Of a DNA stretch of 64,000 bases, positions 23,745-35,033 are shown piece by piece. The stretch covers positions 1,116,001 to 1,180,000 of the forward strand of contig JAKZZE010000002.1 in assembly GCA_024220505.1 (NCBI GenBank), given 5' to 3'. Below the pieces are notes generated by a model. That model was given only the letters and a program-made list of their open reading frames with translations. It had not been told where the DNA came from and searched no databases. The stretch is from Rhizopus arrhizus. Its lineage: Eukaryota; Mucoromycota; Mucoromycetes; Mucorales; Rhizopodaceae. Position 1 is the first letter of the stretch. Each line of letters begins with the position of its first letter. The position numbers were made by a program, and so were the translations under genes.

Positions 23745-24523
23745 GGCTCAAGAAAGGAATCCATGTGGTAAAACAAAAGTTGAACTCAAGCGTTTTTGGC
23801 TGGGAAGAGCTCATGAAGTACAGTGGTATCAATGGTAGCTTTGTCAACGAAAAAGCGGGCAACAGGACCTTTGAGGTGCCAGATAGCACGAATGATGCGT
23901 TGGACGAAGAGGTTGGATACAGTGCACTCCTTCTCATCTTAATCGAAATCGTCATAGCAAGGGTCTCGAAGGTTGTTTGGATCCAGAGAATCGCAATCGT
24001 CACGTAAGGGAATATCAAATTTCTTCAATTGGAAGTGAAGTCCAGCTTCATAATTGTTATGAATAATTAGGGCAACGAGATGACGGTCGAGGTAATGAGT
24101 ATCGAGGATACGACTGCTGTTGATATACAACCATCGAAGAAAGGAATGTAGCTGACCAATGGGAAGGCGAGGTGTATAGAGAGATAGAGGTATTTAAATC
24201 CTTGGTTGGTGAAAGGAGGACTGAAAGTGCAAGCATCATCCGTTTGGCAGGGAAGAGGCTGAGCGTATTTAGGCTTGAAATCTTTTTGAAAGAGGAGGAG
24301 ATTCAAGCTCTGGAGGTGGCGGATGTTTGGTAGGCGTTTTAAGTTGCCATGACAAAGGTGAAGCAAGTAGACGAGGAACAATAGTAGCAGAGGTGTGTGT
24401 GGGTGCAGTGATGGTGGAAGCTTGGGCTAAACATTCAAGAAAGAAGGCATTTTGTTATTGTAATCGATTGATTTCAGCCTTGGCTGCAGTAAGTTCTGCT
24501 TGTAACTGCTTTACGGTAGGCAT
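23745..24523 (-). pseudogene. Decayed LINE ORF1, divergent relative of the array element
   Basis: On the minus strand an ATG at 24523 starts a short leucine-zipper-like segment (MPTVKQLQAELTAAKAEINR), broken by a stop. After several frame changes the reading becomes FKYLYL ... SRILDTHYL ... VALIIHNNY ... LDPNNLRD. These blocks fall in the same order and spacing as YQYIYL ... SRILHLYYP ... VAILVHNDY ... NPRDAANLRD of ORF1 in the LINE array. I made this comparison by eye. At least three stops or frameshifts break the relic and no ORF2 follows, so it is an old dead piece of a related but different LINE family. Confidence 0.6.
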
Positions 24524-24639
24524 GTTCAGGTCTGACGTTATGGACACTTTTTCAAATAAAGCAAAAATCTATAGAAAGTGATGGAAAGGGAAAAAAGAGC
24601 TTGCCTGATGTACAGTCGTCTCACTCCTAATTTGAAGAT

Positions 24640-26900
24640 TTCATAGAAAAAAGACAGTGAACCATAAAATTAAAAGCATTCAAAATGTTGTTAATAGGAA
24701 TATCATCGCTAATATTTTTAAAGACGGTCGTGAAAATATTTACGATGAGATTGAAACTGAAGCTATGGTTGTTGTAGGTGATAAATCTGATCCTTATGTT
24801 TTGAAACAACTAGTCAATCTCGACTTGTACGAAAATCAACATGAGAAAAGTAAAGACAAGTACATCTATAAAAAATAAGTTTATATCTTTCTTCTAAGTA
24901 TATGGATTATGGCTATGCTGCCATAGAACTATTTTTTCATAACAAAACTCAGCATGAGATGTCTGTTGGAGCAGCTACTCTTAAAGTATGTGTCAAAGAA
25001 TGTATTGCTTGCAACTAGTGGAGAAAATACGAAGAGAATATTGTAACAGCGTTCGTAGTTATCTGGCTTTAACAAATGACAGGAATTAAAATGTTCTAAG
25101 CGAAGTATTTTTCTATCGCTCAAAAACGACAAGTCTAGGGACTGAATCAGACTGTGACTTTCCAGAAATACTTTGGTAGTGTTTTATCTGAATAAAGGGT
25201 AAAATAGCTTTATTTTTTATTATCCCATCATCCCATATCATTTTACCTCTGACCCCAAAAGAGCTTTTAGTCTCCCTTTTTTTTATCTGCATTAGGAGAA
25301 AGTGATATGTATGTTGCATATCATGCGCCTAAATGTGGTTCATTTTAAATAAGTTCTCTGTTTAAACGTAGAACTTGTTTTTGGGGAGTATTAATCGCTC
25401 AACCAACTGGACCGGTAATTATAACCACCACTGATGAAACATCTGGTAATTATACGTCTTTATAAAATATGACATCAAAAACAAAAAAGTAAATGAAAAT
25501 TAATAGTAGGTGCTAAAATAAAAGCCGATGACAGCGATGATAATTCCAATGATTCCACCTGGGCAGGCATCGAAAAGAAGACCAAAGCCAAGTACACCAA
25601 AGTGTACGTTACAAGCATGTACAGAGATACTGACTTTGGCTTTGCTGATGATGAAGCTGAGGTAATTTTTTTTAAATTTGAGTTCATATTGTAAATAGCA
25701 CCTAAGGTTTATTAATACATGTTGTATTGCGTCTAGTGAGTCTTGAACGGTGACAATGTAACCAGAATCTTTGGAGACTTCCGACAACAGTCGATTGAAG
25801 GCGCTGAAATACGAAAGAAGCTGTCTGACTCTCGTGTTTTGTAAGCAACTGAAAAATCAATTGATAATCGCATAAAGTTAATCATTTTTGTTCAATGGAT
25901 TAGGGCTCTATCATTTATTTTTCTTTTGAGCAAAACGTATCGCTGCGTTTTAACCAAAATATCGTCAGATCAAGCCCAGCTAGTTCATAATTGTGCTATT
26001 GAAAGCGTCAACTGCCAGTTTCTTGGCGATAAAGTGGTAATTACATGACGCAATATGCAAACGGTCGTCCAGATAAAAGGGAACGACGAAAAAGCAGAAG
26101 ATGCTATTGATTTGATAAAAATCAGTAGCAAAAATAAGCAAATCAAAATTGCTGCTGGGATAGTCACGGCAATATTAAAGCAAATAACTTGCAAAGAAAA
26201 CGAGAGCGAGGCTACGCTCATCATTGAATCGCTCCACTCTTAATTGTTAAATTGCATCGCATCGCAATTAAATGGTGTATGAGGCGAATGGTATGTATAT
26301 AAAGTGATTATTTAATAGTTGCTATTAATTTGACTTTTATCGAGGCTGACGTATAACTTAAAGCCACATCCCAGCCAAGGAATGAAGCAAGCAGTGAAAC
26401 CAAATCTCATTCTGTTCATAAATCCTCTCTCGTGAACAAATCATGAGCTTCTTTTTGTAGAAGTAAAGCGTAAAGGGAATTATGCCAATGGAAACCTCGA
26501 AAGCGGTCTCATCAAACTTGGCAAGGAGATACAGATTGCTCTTGATAAATTGGTGATGCTGAAGATAAAAGAACCAGAGATAGTTGGTATCTCGGTTAAA
26601 GGTAAGATAATTAGATAGAAATGAATGTACTTTTTCTAATATTTTTGAAAAAGGTCGCACTGCAGTGGTATTTAAGATGGACCTATCATTCAATGACCAG
26701 CATCATATGATAGAGCTATTCAAGTTCCGGTACTTTTCCAAGTTGTCCTTCTTTTATCAAGGCTCATTGGAAATTGGTTTTTGGCAACTATTTCTTCTGG
26801 CTTAATAAAATTGCCGAATGTGCTACCATAATGCTACGACGTATTCACAATGAACATAAATTTTGTCAAGAAAGTAATCGCGCTCAATCATTGTTTCCTG
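24640..26900 (+). other. Decayed coding DNA of unrecognised type
   Basis: Several short plus-strand frames read like protein but are separated by stops and frame changes: 24657-24878 (NRNIIANIFKDGRENIYDEI), about 25500-25660 (STWAGIEKKTKAKYTKVYVT, ending at a plausible GT donor), about 25930-26040, 26055-26243, and about 26460-26740 (LESGLIKLGKEIQIALDKL, then GRTAVVFKMDL). The last pair recalls a repetitive protein family seen beside transposons in Mucorales genomes; this is from memory and unverified. I do not assign a function. It may be one decayed gene or several pieces. Confidence 0.3.
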
Positions 26901-27771
26901 GTTAAGTGTCCTCCCTTATTAACAACAGTATTGTTTATCTTGATTTGCTATTTCCACATGTATATATTCATCTCTCATTTTATTTACTTTACCACACCTC
27001 ATTTAATCATTTAAATAAACACTCTTTACAAATAAAAAGATCTTTCTTTTATTAGCCGTGTCAAAGAAACTAGGACAAGTCAAGATATTTTTTATTGAAC
27101 AAACAATATATATAAGCTAAAGAACAAACTCACGTACTTTAGTCTCAACTTCTTCTACATTCTCATCACCTTCCAGATGATGCATTACTCTTGTGCTTGC
27201 TCTCCCACATCTGTTACTCAAACAGTCATGCTCAGTAGTATACTCTCTCAAAGACATCTATATGCAAATGCTGTATATTGCAACTTGAGTCCCTAAACAA
27301 GAAAGGGTTAAAAAGAATTCAGCTCTAGTATCGACAAGATGATTTCAATCAAAAACGCTTAGCTTGCAACTCCACGCTTCTTCTTCAATGTCTCCTTTCC
27401 ATCTCTTTAAATTCTATCCTTTGGTTACCGATGACTAGAACAGAAAGAAGCTGGCGTCTTGGATGGCTACCTAGCGGCAACACAAGAGCTTTTCCCTCCT
27501 ATCCTTATACTCTTAACTAGAGCTCATTCTATTATTGGTAAACTGAGTGGAGAGATGTAAAGAATTTAGAATAAAGATTGACAAGAGACCTAAATAGAAA
27601 GCAAAAACAGTACTTGTTTATCTCGTGGTTCACAAAAAATAAGATGAATTGTCAGTGTATCAGGTTCTCTAGATGTCTCCAGAAAAAGTGGTTTATTTCT
27701 CATAATAAAAAAGAGAAGGGAGTACTTTAAGTTAACCGGTGAATTTGAATATAGCTGTATTGACATTGTGT
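26901..27771. other. Intergenic region downstream of Lon
   Basis: AT-rich DNA without supported genes. It contains the presumed 3' end of the Lon transcript, which is on the minus strand. Confidence 0.5.
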
Positions 27772-30700
27772 TTATTTACTAATATTTTCTTCTATTAATA
27801 CATCTTTCCATACATTGCTTGCTTCTTCTTTGGTAATGTCAGGGAAAACGACATTATAAACGTCTTGATAAGTATCACATGGAATACCAGTCAAACCTTC
27901 TTTAATATATTCTGGTAATTCATCCCAATCAGCCTGATTGTCCTTTGGGAATAGAATTGTATCCACTTTAGATCGCTTGGCTGCTATCGTTTTTTCTTTC
28001 AAACCACCAATCTTTAAAACCTTGCCTGTCACTGTTAATTCACCTGTCATGGCAATATTTGAACTGATGGGTCTGTTGAAAGCAAGAGACAGTAAAGAGG
28101 TAGTCATAGTCACACCAGCAGATGGGCCTACGGAAAATGAATGAATATAGATTCAGAAAATTATTATCTTTGTTTCTTGTACCATCTTTAGGAACTGCAC
28201 CAGCAGGACAATGTAAGTGAACTTTTGCTTTATCAAAAAACTTGTTCTCGGGGAATCTTGTGGCTATCAAGGACTTTGCATAAGTATAAGCAATGCTTGT
28301 TGATTCCTTCATAACATCTCCAAGTTGGCCAGTCTTAGAAAGCTGAGGTGTTGACTTGGAATTGAGAGAGGATTCGAGAACAGATTCAATATAAAGAGAT
28401 GAACCACCTATTTATAAACATAAGTGTCTGTTTAGGAACACAGGCAATCTTTTATCTATTACCCATGCTTGTCCATGCTAATCCCATAACAACACCAGGT
28501 GGTGTTTGTTCATATAGACGTTCAGCTTGAAAAACTTGAGGTCCTACATAGTCTTTCAAGTTTTCAGCATTGATTTCAACCTTGACATCACTTGAAATAG
28601 GTAAAGGCTTTCTATTTTCATCCTTGACAATTTCTTTTTCTTTTTGGAAAACTTCAATCTTTTCTTTGGAGCTTTCGTCTTCTCCTGTCTGTTGAACAAC
28701 TTTAAGCGCAGCTTTTCTAAAAACTTTGTCTATATGCTTCTTCAAGTTTCTAACACCACTTTCACGACAATAGTTCTTTATCAATGCATCGATAGCATCT
28801 TCTGTCAAATTCACATTGACATGTTCTAAACCTGCAGAAGATTTGGCAGCAGGCGCCAAATATTTGGAAGCAATAGCTGCTTTTTCTTCTGCGATATAAC
28901 CTGAAAGTTGAATCACTTCCATACGATCCAAAAGTGGTCCAGGAATGGTATCGAGCACATTGGCTGTACAAACAAACAAAACTTTGGATAAATCAACAGG
29001 AACATCCATGTAATGATCCAAGAAACTGCTATTCTGTTCAGGATCCAAGAGTTCAAGAAGAGCAGAAGATGGATCTCCCTGATGACCTCTTCCCAACTTG
29101 TCAATTTCATCAATTAAAATCAAAGGGTTCTCAGTTTGAACCTTCTTTAAAGCTTGAATGACCTTACCAGGCATGGCTCCCACATAGGTACGCCTGTGGC
29201 CCTTAATTTCAGCTACATCAGTCAGACCACCTACAGAAAAGCGGAAAAATTCACGATCCAGGGCACGAGCAATGCTTTTACCAATCGAAGTCTTTCCCAC
29301 ACCAGGTGGGCCAGAAAGACATAGGATTTTGCCTTCCATTGTACCTCTAAGCTTTCCTACAGCAATAAATTCCAAAATTCTATCCTTTACATCCTTGAGT
29401 CCATAGTGATCCTCATCCAAAACTCCAGTGGCACGCAAAATATTGTAATTTTCAAGAGAACGTTTACCCCAAGGGATTTGAGTAATCCAATCAAGATAGT
29501 TTCGGGTAACATTAAACTCTGAAGCAGTTGGTTCGAGGTGAGCTAATTTATTAATTTCCTATGAATATTTTAATACTCCCTTTTTCATAAAGTATAATAG
29601 TCAAAATAGATCTTACTTCATCAAACACTTTCTTCACTGTTGCAGGCATAGCAAGCTTAGAAGCCTTTTCTTTAAAACCTTCCACTAATTTATCTTTTCC
29701 ATCACTCTCTAATCCCAGTTCTTTTTTTATTCCCTTCATCTGTTCCATCAAATAATATTCACGCTGACGCTTAGCGATTTTGCTTTCTACATCCTTGGAA
29801 ATTTTGTTCTGCAACTGAGCATTCATCAATTCTTTTTTGAGTACAATCAATGCTTTCTGAAGCCTTTCCTCTACAGGAAGAGTCTCCAACACTTCCTGAA
29901 GTTCAGATGCTTCTCCTGCTGATACTGCAGCAGCAAAATCAGCCAATTTAGAAGGTTCTTCAAACACATTTCCAGCAGATTGTGACATAGAAAAGTTGGC
30001 TATTTGATCTCTAAACAGTGGATTCAAGGATGCGATTTCTTTGAAAACAGAGACGATTTCTGAAGTAACTGCACGAATATATTGACTCTTTTTGGAATAT
30101 TCTGGTTCTACAAAGTTTTCTACGTTCGCAAGAGATACTGCGTATTCATCAGCCAAAAAGGAAGTTGCATACGGGTGACTAGGCTTGTCTTCTGCTATCT
30201 CATCGGGGACAAATTCATCTACAGCAATTGAATTAAAAAAAAACTCGTTATCAGATCCGACATAGATAGGCTTACCTGTCCTTTGCACTGCTGCTCTCTC
30301 AACCTCAAGTTTAGATTGAATTTCACTGCTGGTTTTTTCAATCACCTCCTCAGTTTCTTTCTTCTTTGATAAAACTTCTTCTACGGCTGCAACAGAGTGT
30401 GTTTCGCCTTTAATCGGTAATAACTCGTTCATTTTAATACGTCTGTGGGGATACAGCACAGCTGTTAGTCCACCATCTTCTTTTCCAGACGAGGAAGAGA
30501 ACACGCTTGTGATCTGCGCAAACACACCAACTTCATGAACTTGCTTAATATCTGTAATCGTATCAGTTTCCAAACCTTCCTCCTTTAATAAAAATGCACC
30601 GACATAGGGTTGGCCACGTTTCATTAACTCCTTGATAGCATCAGTCACAGCAGGTTCCTTGATAACCACAGCTTTGTAGAATCCCGGAAACAAAGGTCGT

Positions 30701-31209
30701 CCAGAAATAGGAAGAGCTAGTACTTGTGGATAGACTTCAGGTACAGTTGGTTTTTGAAGCTGATTGTCTGTCACGTCCCAATAGCTATCCTTTGGCTTTT
30801 TACCACTGCCTCCTCCACCTTCTCCATTATTTCCATGGCCATTTTCGCCATGACCACCAGGGCCACCTGTGCCTGAAGGTGGAAACTGATCGGCTGGATC
30901 ATCTTTAGGGTCGCGATCTCTAAAATGCGCAGTAGCGCTGCTCATAGAGGAAACCGTTCGGCGAAGAGCTGAAGGGCCACGAATAGGTGTGATTCCTATA
31001 CAGACAGTATCATTGGCATTCTTTTTCAACGATTTCCGAATAGCTTCGCCACCCCAAATAGAGATATTGCTTTGGTTTCGACTGGTCGAGAATGAGCGTA
31101 AGCTGAAAGGTTTGGCTGGCACAGGTGACTGAAGCTGAGAAAAAATGGCCTGGTTTACTTTTGATCGAGGTATTGTTTTTGACACATGAATAAGAAACGA
31201 ATGACTCAT
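27772..31209 (-). CDS. PIM1: Mitochondrial Lon protease (Pim1 type)
   Basis: Four exons on the minus strand, 31209-29617, 29558-28463, 28407-28183 and 28127-27772, give 1089 residues. The first 60 or so residues are Arg/Ser-rich and low in acid, as expected for a mitochondrial presequence. A Gly/His-rich linker follows (about 115-145). The Lon N domain begins near [15 protein letters not shown]. The AAA+ module has Walker A GPPGVGKT (about 614-621) and Walker [10 protein letters not shown]. The protease domain carries the Ser-Lys dyad: S974 in PKDGPSAG and K1017 in [12 protein letters not shown]. Pim1 degrades misfolded and oxidised matrix proteins and is needed to maintain mitochondrial DNA. 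The N domain has an acidic insert (about 340-370) longer than in bacterial Lon. All introns are GT-AG and frame-consistent. Confidence 0.96.
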
Positions 31210-32411
31210 TCTTTTGCGTGATAAGGAAAAGAAAAAGGGGAAAAGAGAATAGAACGCAATGGAAGAAGATTATTAAGCGCTGTGTTTAAAAAGCTATCAT
31301 TGAACCCTTGTCCAGTCACATACACTTTCGATATAAATTCTGCTAGCAATAAGGTACAGTTCAAGATTAATAATACAACTCAATGTCAAAAAAACACACT
31401 ACAATTTATATTTAAATGTATGTTTATAATAGATAACGCGATTACTTAATGAAATTACTATTCAAATTAGTATAGTTAGCCTCTTTTTTTATAGTAAAAT
31501 TTAGACTCTAAATTTTTATTAAATACAGTTACAGACTATAGTTTTTAATTATAAACACTTGGGAAAAGTTACCAGCGTATATAAGGTAGTACAGATATTG
31601 AAACAATTTGATTTGGTTGCGTACGATATTGTAAAAACAAAAAGTAATAAACAGTATTTCTTAAATTAAACAGAAGACATTAACGCCAATTCATTTGCTT
31701 AGATAATAAGATCAAAAAGGTAAAAGCAGCGAAAAAAACGTTCCAACATAAACAAGATGCTCATACTAGAATTGCTTTTGAATTCTATTTAATGAATGGG
31801 CTTCGTTATCTGTTTGTTACACTATGAGGTTGGAGTTTATAAGGTTTTTATAGTATTAGACAGGTCTTAAAATAAGATCAAAAAAAAATTTTGAAGAGCT
31901 TGAGTCCAAAAAAGACTAATGGTTTGAGAGTGAGTTGCTTACGTTTAGTGACTATCAGAACTTATTGGGTAAATCAGACGTAGGTTTAGTAGGATTACTT
32001 GATAGAGGTTTTTAAACGGTCTACAATGAAGACAATCGATTTCGAGGAACTTGTCTTGCTTGTACTTAGGATTTTTATACCAAAAGATTCAGAGATAAAG
32101 ATGCTTGGTTTATTTATAAAATATATTGAAGATAAATAATTCAAGTGAAGTAAAGAAAAATAGAAATAGGGTTTGTTTTTGATATATGGTTCAAAAAAAT
32201 AAATGATCACAAAACGCAGTAACAACTGATGTTGATATCAACAAATGCATCGTTATAATACCATTGTAATTTGTTAATAATTGGGATTTGGGTTGTATTA
32301 AAGTGATGTAGATTTGATTAGCTTGAGGTTGGAAGCCTTGAATGACTTGAGCTTGGTTAACGTGATTGAACGTTTAACAGTTCTTTTGATAGAGTAAATT
32401 GGCTTTAAGTA
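31210..32411. other. Intergenic region upstream of Lon
   Basis: AT-rich DNA with no supported gene. It includes the Lon promoter side and grades into the repeat cluster that begins near 32.3 kb. A GTTACACTATGAG phrase near 31816 has a partial match near 33947 (GTTACACTGTGAG), so repeat material may extend further left than the four hairpin cores. Confidence 0.45.
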
Positions 32412-32500
32412 GTAACTACCAGATCTTTATAGATCAATAAGGTTAAGAGTAACATTGTTTTATAAAAGATAAAAAAAAATAAAAGGGATCTTTCTTGATT
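32412..32500 (+). repeat. Hairpin repeat core, cluster copy 1
   Basis: Diverged copy starting GTAACTACCAGATCTTTATA. The stem is GATCT (32422-32426) with AGATC (32431-32435) around TTAT. A purine-rich tract and AAAAGGGATCTTTCTTG follow. It lies 514 bp before the next core. Confidence 0.6.
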
Positions 32501-32925
32501 CGTGATAACTAAGGTATCAGATCAGAAAGAATAAATAAAAATAAAAAGAAAAGATAATTGTGACCTAATAAGAAAAGATTGCTTTTGAGCGCAAGAAGAT
32601 ATGATTTATAGAATTGAATTGGATTCTGTTTAAAAACATTCATCTTATTTATATCAAAATATGGGGCGCCTTTTGTCTCTTGTCCTGAACTGTAAATTAC
32701 GGTTCATGCTCTTCATCCAAACTGTCATTATACATAACTGTATCGGTGACTAAAACATTGTTCGTGTTACAACACCAACTGCGTCACAACAACAACATTG
32801 TAATGTAATTTTCTGTTCCTTCAATGGCTTGTAAGAGTTAACGGTTTTGCAATAGAATAACGTTGATGAAAATGAATAAAAATAAGACTTGAATTAAGTA
32901 TTAATATTAGATTCGCTTGTAATAA

Positions 32926-33040
32926 GTGACCACCAGATCTTGTTAAGTAGATCAAACTGTTGTGAATAAAATAAAGTAAAAAGATAAAAAAAGGGATTAC
33001 AATGAAGTGTATTTGCTTCAAGGGACTTCTTGTTCTTGAT
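32926..33040 (+). repeat. Hairpin repeat core, cluster copy 2
   Basis: GTGACCACCAGATCTTGTTA, stem GATCT (32936-32940) with AGATC (32949-32953). It continues through an A-rich tract to GGGATTACAATGAAG and TTCAAGGGACTTCTTGTT. The next core starts exactly 600 bp downstream. Confidence 0.75.
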
Positions 33041-33525
33041 ATTAGATAAAATAAAAAGAAAAACAAAAGAGATTTACTTTGTATGATATTTATTAAAATA
33101 ATCAACAAGTAAAGTAAATAAAGTAAAGTAAAATAAAAGTTAAAAGTGAAGTGAAGTGAAGTAAGTCCAAAAGTAAGTAAGTCAAGAGTAAGTTTAAAAA
33201 GTATAAGAAATATTGAAGTTATTTATATGTTTTTGGCTTTTCTGATTATATGCTGTTTTTGATGATTTTGTGGATATTCTGTATTTTTTTTTTTTGTACT
33301 TTTCTGGATTTATCTGTATTCATACGTATTTGTTTGTATGTTCCTGAATTTGAATTAGTTGGAGAGAGAAAAGTCAAATGCTGACAAACTTTGCTGCATT
33401 GTGTTGTAAGGTTAGTTATGTTTTCGGGTTTCGATAGGTTCGATATAAGTTGTTGAGATAAAGTATTAGGTCAATAGAGATCCAATAAGGGTAAGTAATT
33501 TGAATTATAGGCTTGCTTGTATATA

Positions 33526-33640
33526 GTGACCACCAGATCTTGTTAAGTGGATCAAACTTGATTTGTAAAGTAAAATGTAAAGAAATATAATAAAAATATA
33601 AAAGGGATACAATGAAGATAATTTACTTCAAGGGAATTCG
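33526..33640 (+). repeat. Hairpin repeat core, cluster copy 3
   Basis: Same core as copy 2, but the right arm is GGATC (33549-33553), which would keep pairing as a U-G wobble in RNA. The tail is GGGATACAATGAAG and TTCAAGGGAATTCG. Similarity to copy 4 also extends upstream (CTTTCGGGTTT / TTTTCGGGTTT phrase about 100 bp before the core). Confidence 0.75.
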
Positions 33641-34084
33641 ACTTGTTTGTTATAAAATAAGAAAAATAGATTTTGTCTTTTAAGAGACTATTTATTCAAA
33701 GTAAAAATAGGTTTTTGAATAGAAGTGAATTTAAGTGAACTAAAGTGAATTGAAATAAAAGATATAGAGATATTTATATAAAAATGAAAGAGAAAAAAGA
33801 AAAGGAAATAAGGTTGATATTTTTACTTGTGTCGATATTTTTACTTGAGTCGATGTTGTGTATTTCAGTTAAATTACTGAAGTCGATTTCAAAGTCAGTT
33901 GTACTGTCCAAAATTTTATAGATGTCTTCATCATTCTCGTTACACTGTGAGATTGTTAGGCTTTCGGGTTTAAGTAGGTTTGATATAAGTTTTTGAGACA
34001 AAGTTTTGGTAATTGAATAAGGTATTGGATAAAGTAATATCCAAAAAGAGTAGATAATTTGAGTTGTAAGTTCGATTGAGTAGA

Positions 34085-34205
34085 GTGACCACCAGATCTT
34101 GTTAAGTAGATCAGTCTGAATTGAATAAAAGTAAAATAAAAAGATAAAAGATAAAATAAAAAGAGATTACAATGAAGTATATGATTCAAGGGATTATTGA
34201 TTCTT
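34085..34205 (+). repeat. Hairpin repeat core, cluster copy 4
   Basis: GTGACCACCAGATCTTGTTA, stem GATCT (34095-34099) with AGATC (34108-34112). The tail is GAGATTACAATGAAGTAT and TTCAAGGGATTATTG. It starts 559 bp after copy 3 and about 390 bp before the tRNA terminator. A (AAT)n microsatellite follows at about 34269-34288. Confidence 0.75.
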
Positions 34206-34579
34206 CCTATTTATAAAATAAAAGAAGTATTTTGTTTCAAAGGAGATTTATTTGGATAAGGTAAGATAATAATAATAATAATAATAATGCTTGATAAATT
34301 GTTGATATTTATATGTTTTTGGTTTTCTTGATTTTGTGATGTTTTTAGATTTTTGTGTTTTCCTTTGAATTGTGAATTTAGTTGAGTTATTCAATTTCAT
34401 TGAGTTTATCAAAAATATTGAGGATATGAACTTAGTTCAGGTCCGAACTTTCTTCGTCAAGTGGTACAGTTTGATTGGAAAAATTTCTATTTTCGTCACA
34501 ACACCTTTATTCCAAGCAAACGCGCTTATATTTTATCTATCTCAATTACTCAAACTCCGTGAACGCGAACTTTTACAGT

Positions 34580-34592
34580 AAAAAAAAAAAAA
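34580..34592 (-). terminator. RNA polymerase III terminator of tRNA-Ser
   Basis: On the tRNA strand a run of 13 T begins four bases after the tRNA 3' end, the expected Pol III stop signal. Confidence 0.8.
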
Positions 34593-34595
34593 TGT

Positions 34596-34678
34596 CGACA
34601 ATTGCAGGATTTGAACCTGCGCGTGCAGAGCACAACAGATTTCGAGTCTGCCACCTTAGGCCTCTCGGTCAAATTGTC
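34596..34678 (-). tRNA. tRNA-Ser(CGA)
   Basis: Minus-strand cloverleaf of 83 nt. The acceptor stem GACAATT pairs perfectly with AATTGTC, and the discriminator base is G as usual for serine tRNAs. The anticodon loop CTCGAAA has anticodon CGA between the GCAGA/TCTGT arms. A long variable arm (TGTGCTCTGCACGCG) marks a class II tRNA, and the T arm is GCAGG-TTCAAAT-CCTGC. The internal B box reads GGTTCAAATCC. No intron is present. Nucleotides 1-16 (34678-34663) are the target-site duplication of the adjacent LINE, so the gene is whole although its original upstream flank now lies beyond 57261. Confidence 0.93.
34663..34678. repeat. Target-site duplication, left end of LINE array
   Basis: TCTCGGTCAAATTGTC, equal to tRNA-Ser nucleotides 16-1 on the plus strand. 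It is preceded by the rest of the tRNA and followed by the first base of LINE copy 1. Confidence 0.9.
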
Positions 34679-35033
34679 GTCCTTTCGTGTCTCTGATTGT
34701 TACACCAACTTTTGTCTGGATAAACAATCATCCGCATACACTTCTCTAAAGAAAACCTATCAATCCGTCATTAGTTCGATACATCCATCAAGAAACAACA
34801 TTATTCCACTTACCACACCTTCTTCAATTCAAACCTCATCAAGTAATCCAGTTTCAAAGATTCAAGAAGAAACTACAACCCACAGCAAAATCAGTAACCA
34901 GGAACCTATTTCCTCCTCCTCCTCCACCGCCTCTACTAAGCGCACCCTCTCCGACCGCTCACCACAACTTCAACCCCTTGACCAAGTGAGCCGTCCCAAT
35001 CGCAAGATAAAGTCACATAATATCGACTTTATC

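Noticed and set aside
32412..34205. CRISPR array
   Set aside because: Spacing is 514-600 bp, the repeats are degenerate and the genome is eukaryotic.
34596..34678. A truncated tRNA gene interrupted by the LINE
   Set aside because: All 83 nt and the terminator are present because the duplicated target completes the 5' end, so the gene is intact.
34602..35033. Extension of ORF1 into the tRNA gene as part of the protein
   Set aside because: The extension is present only in copy 1, where the tRNA happens to be open in this frame. It is kept only as an observation on the ATG-less open stretch.
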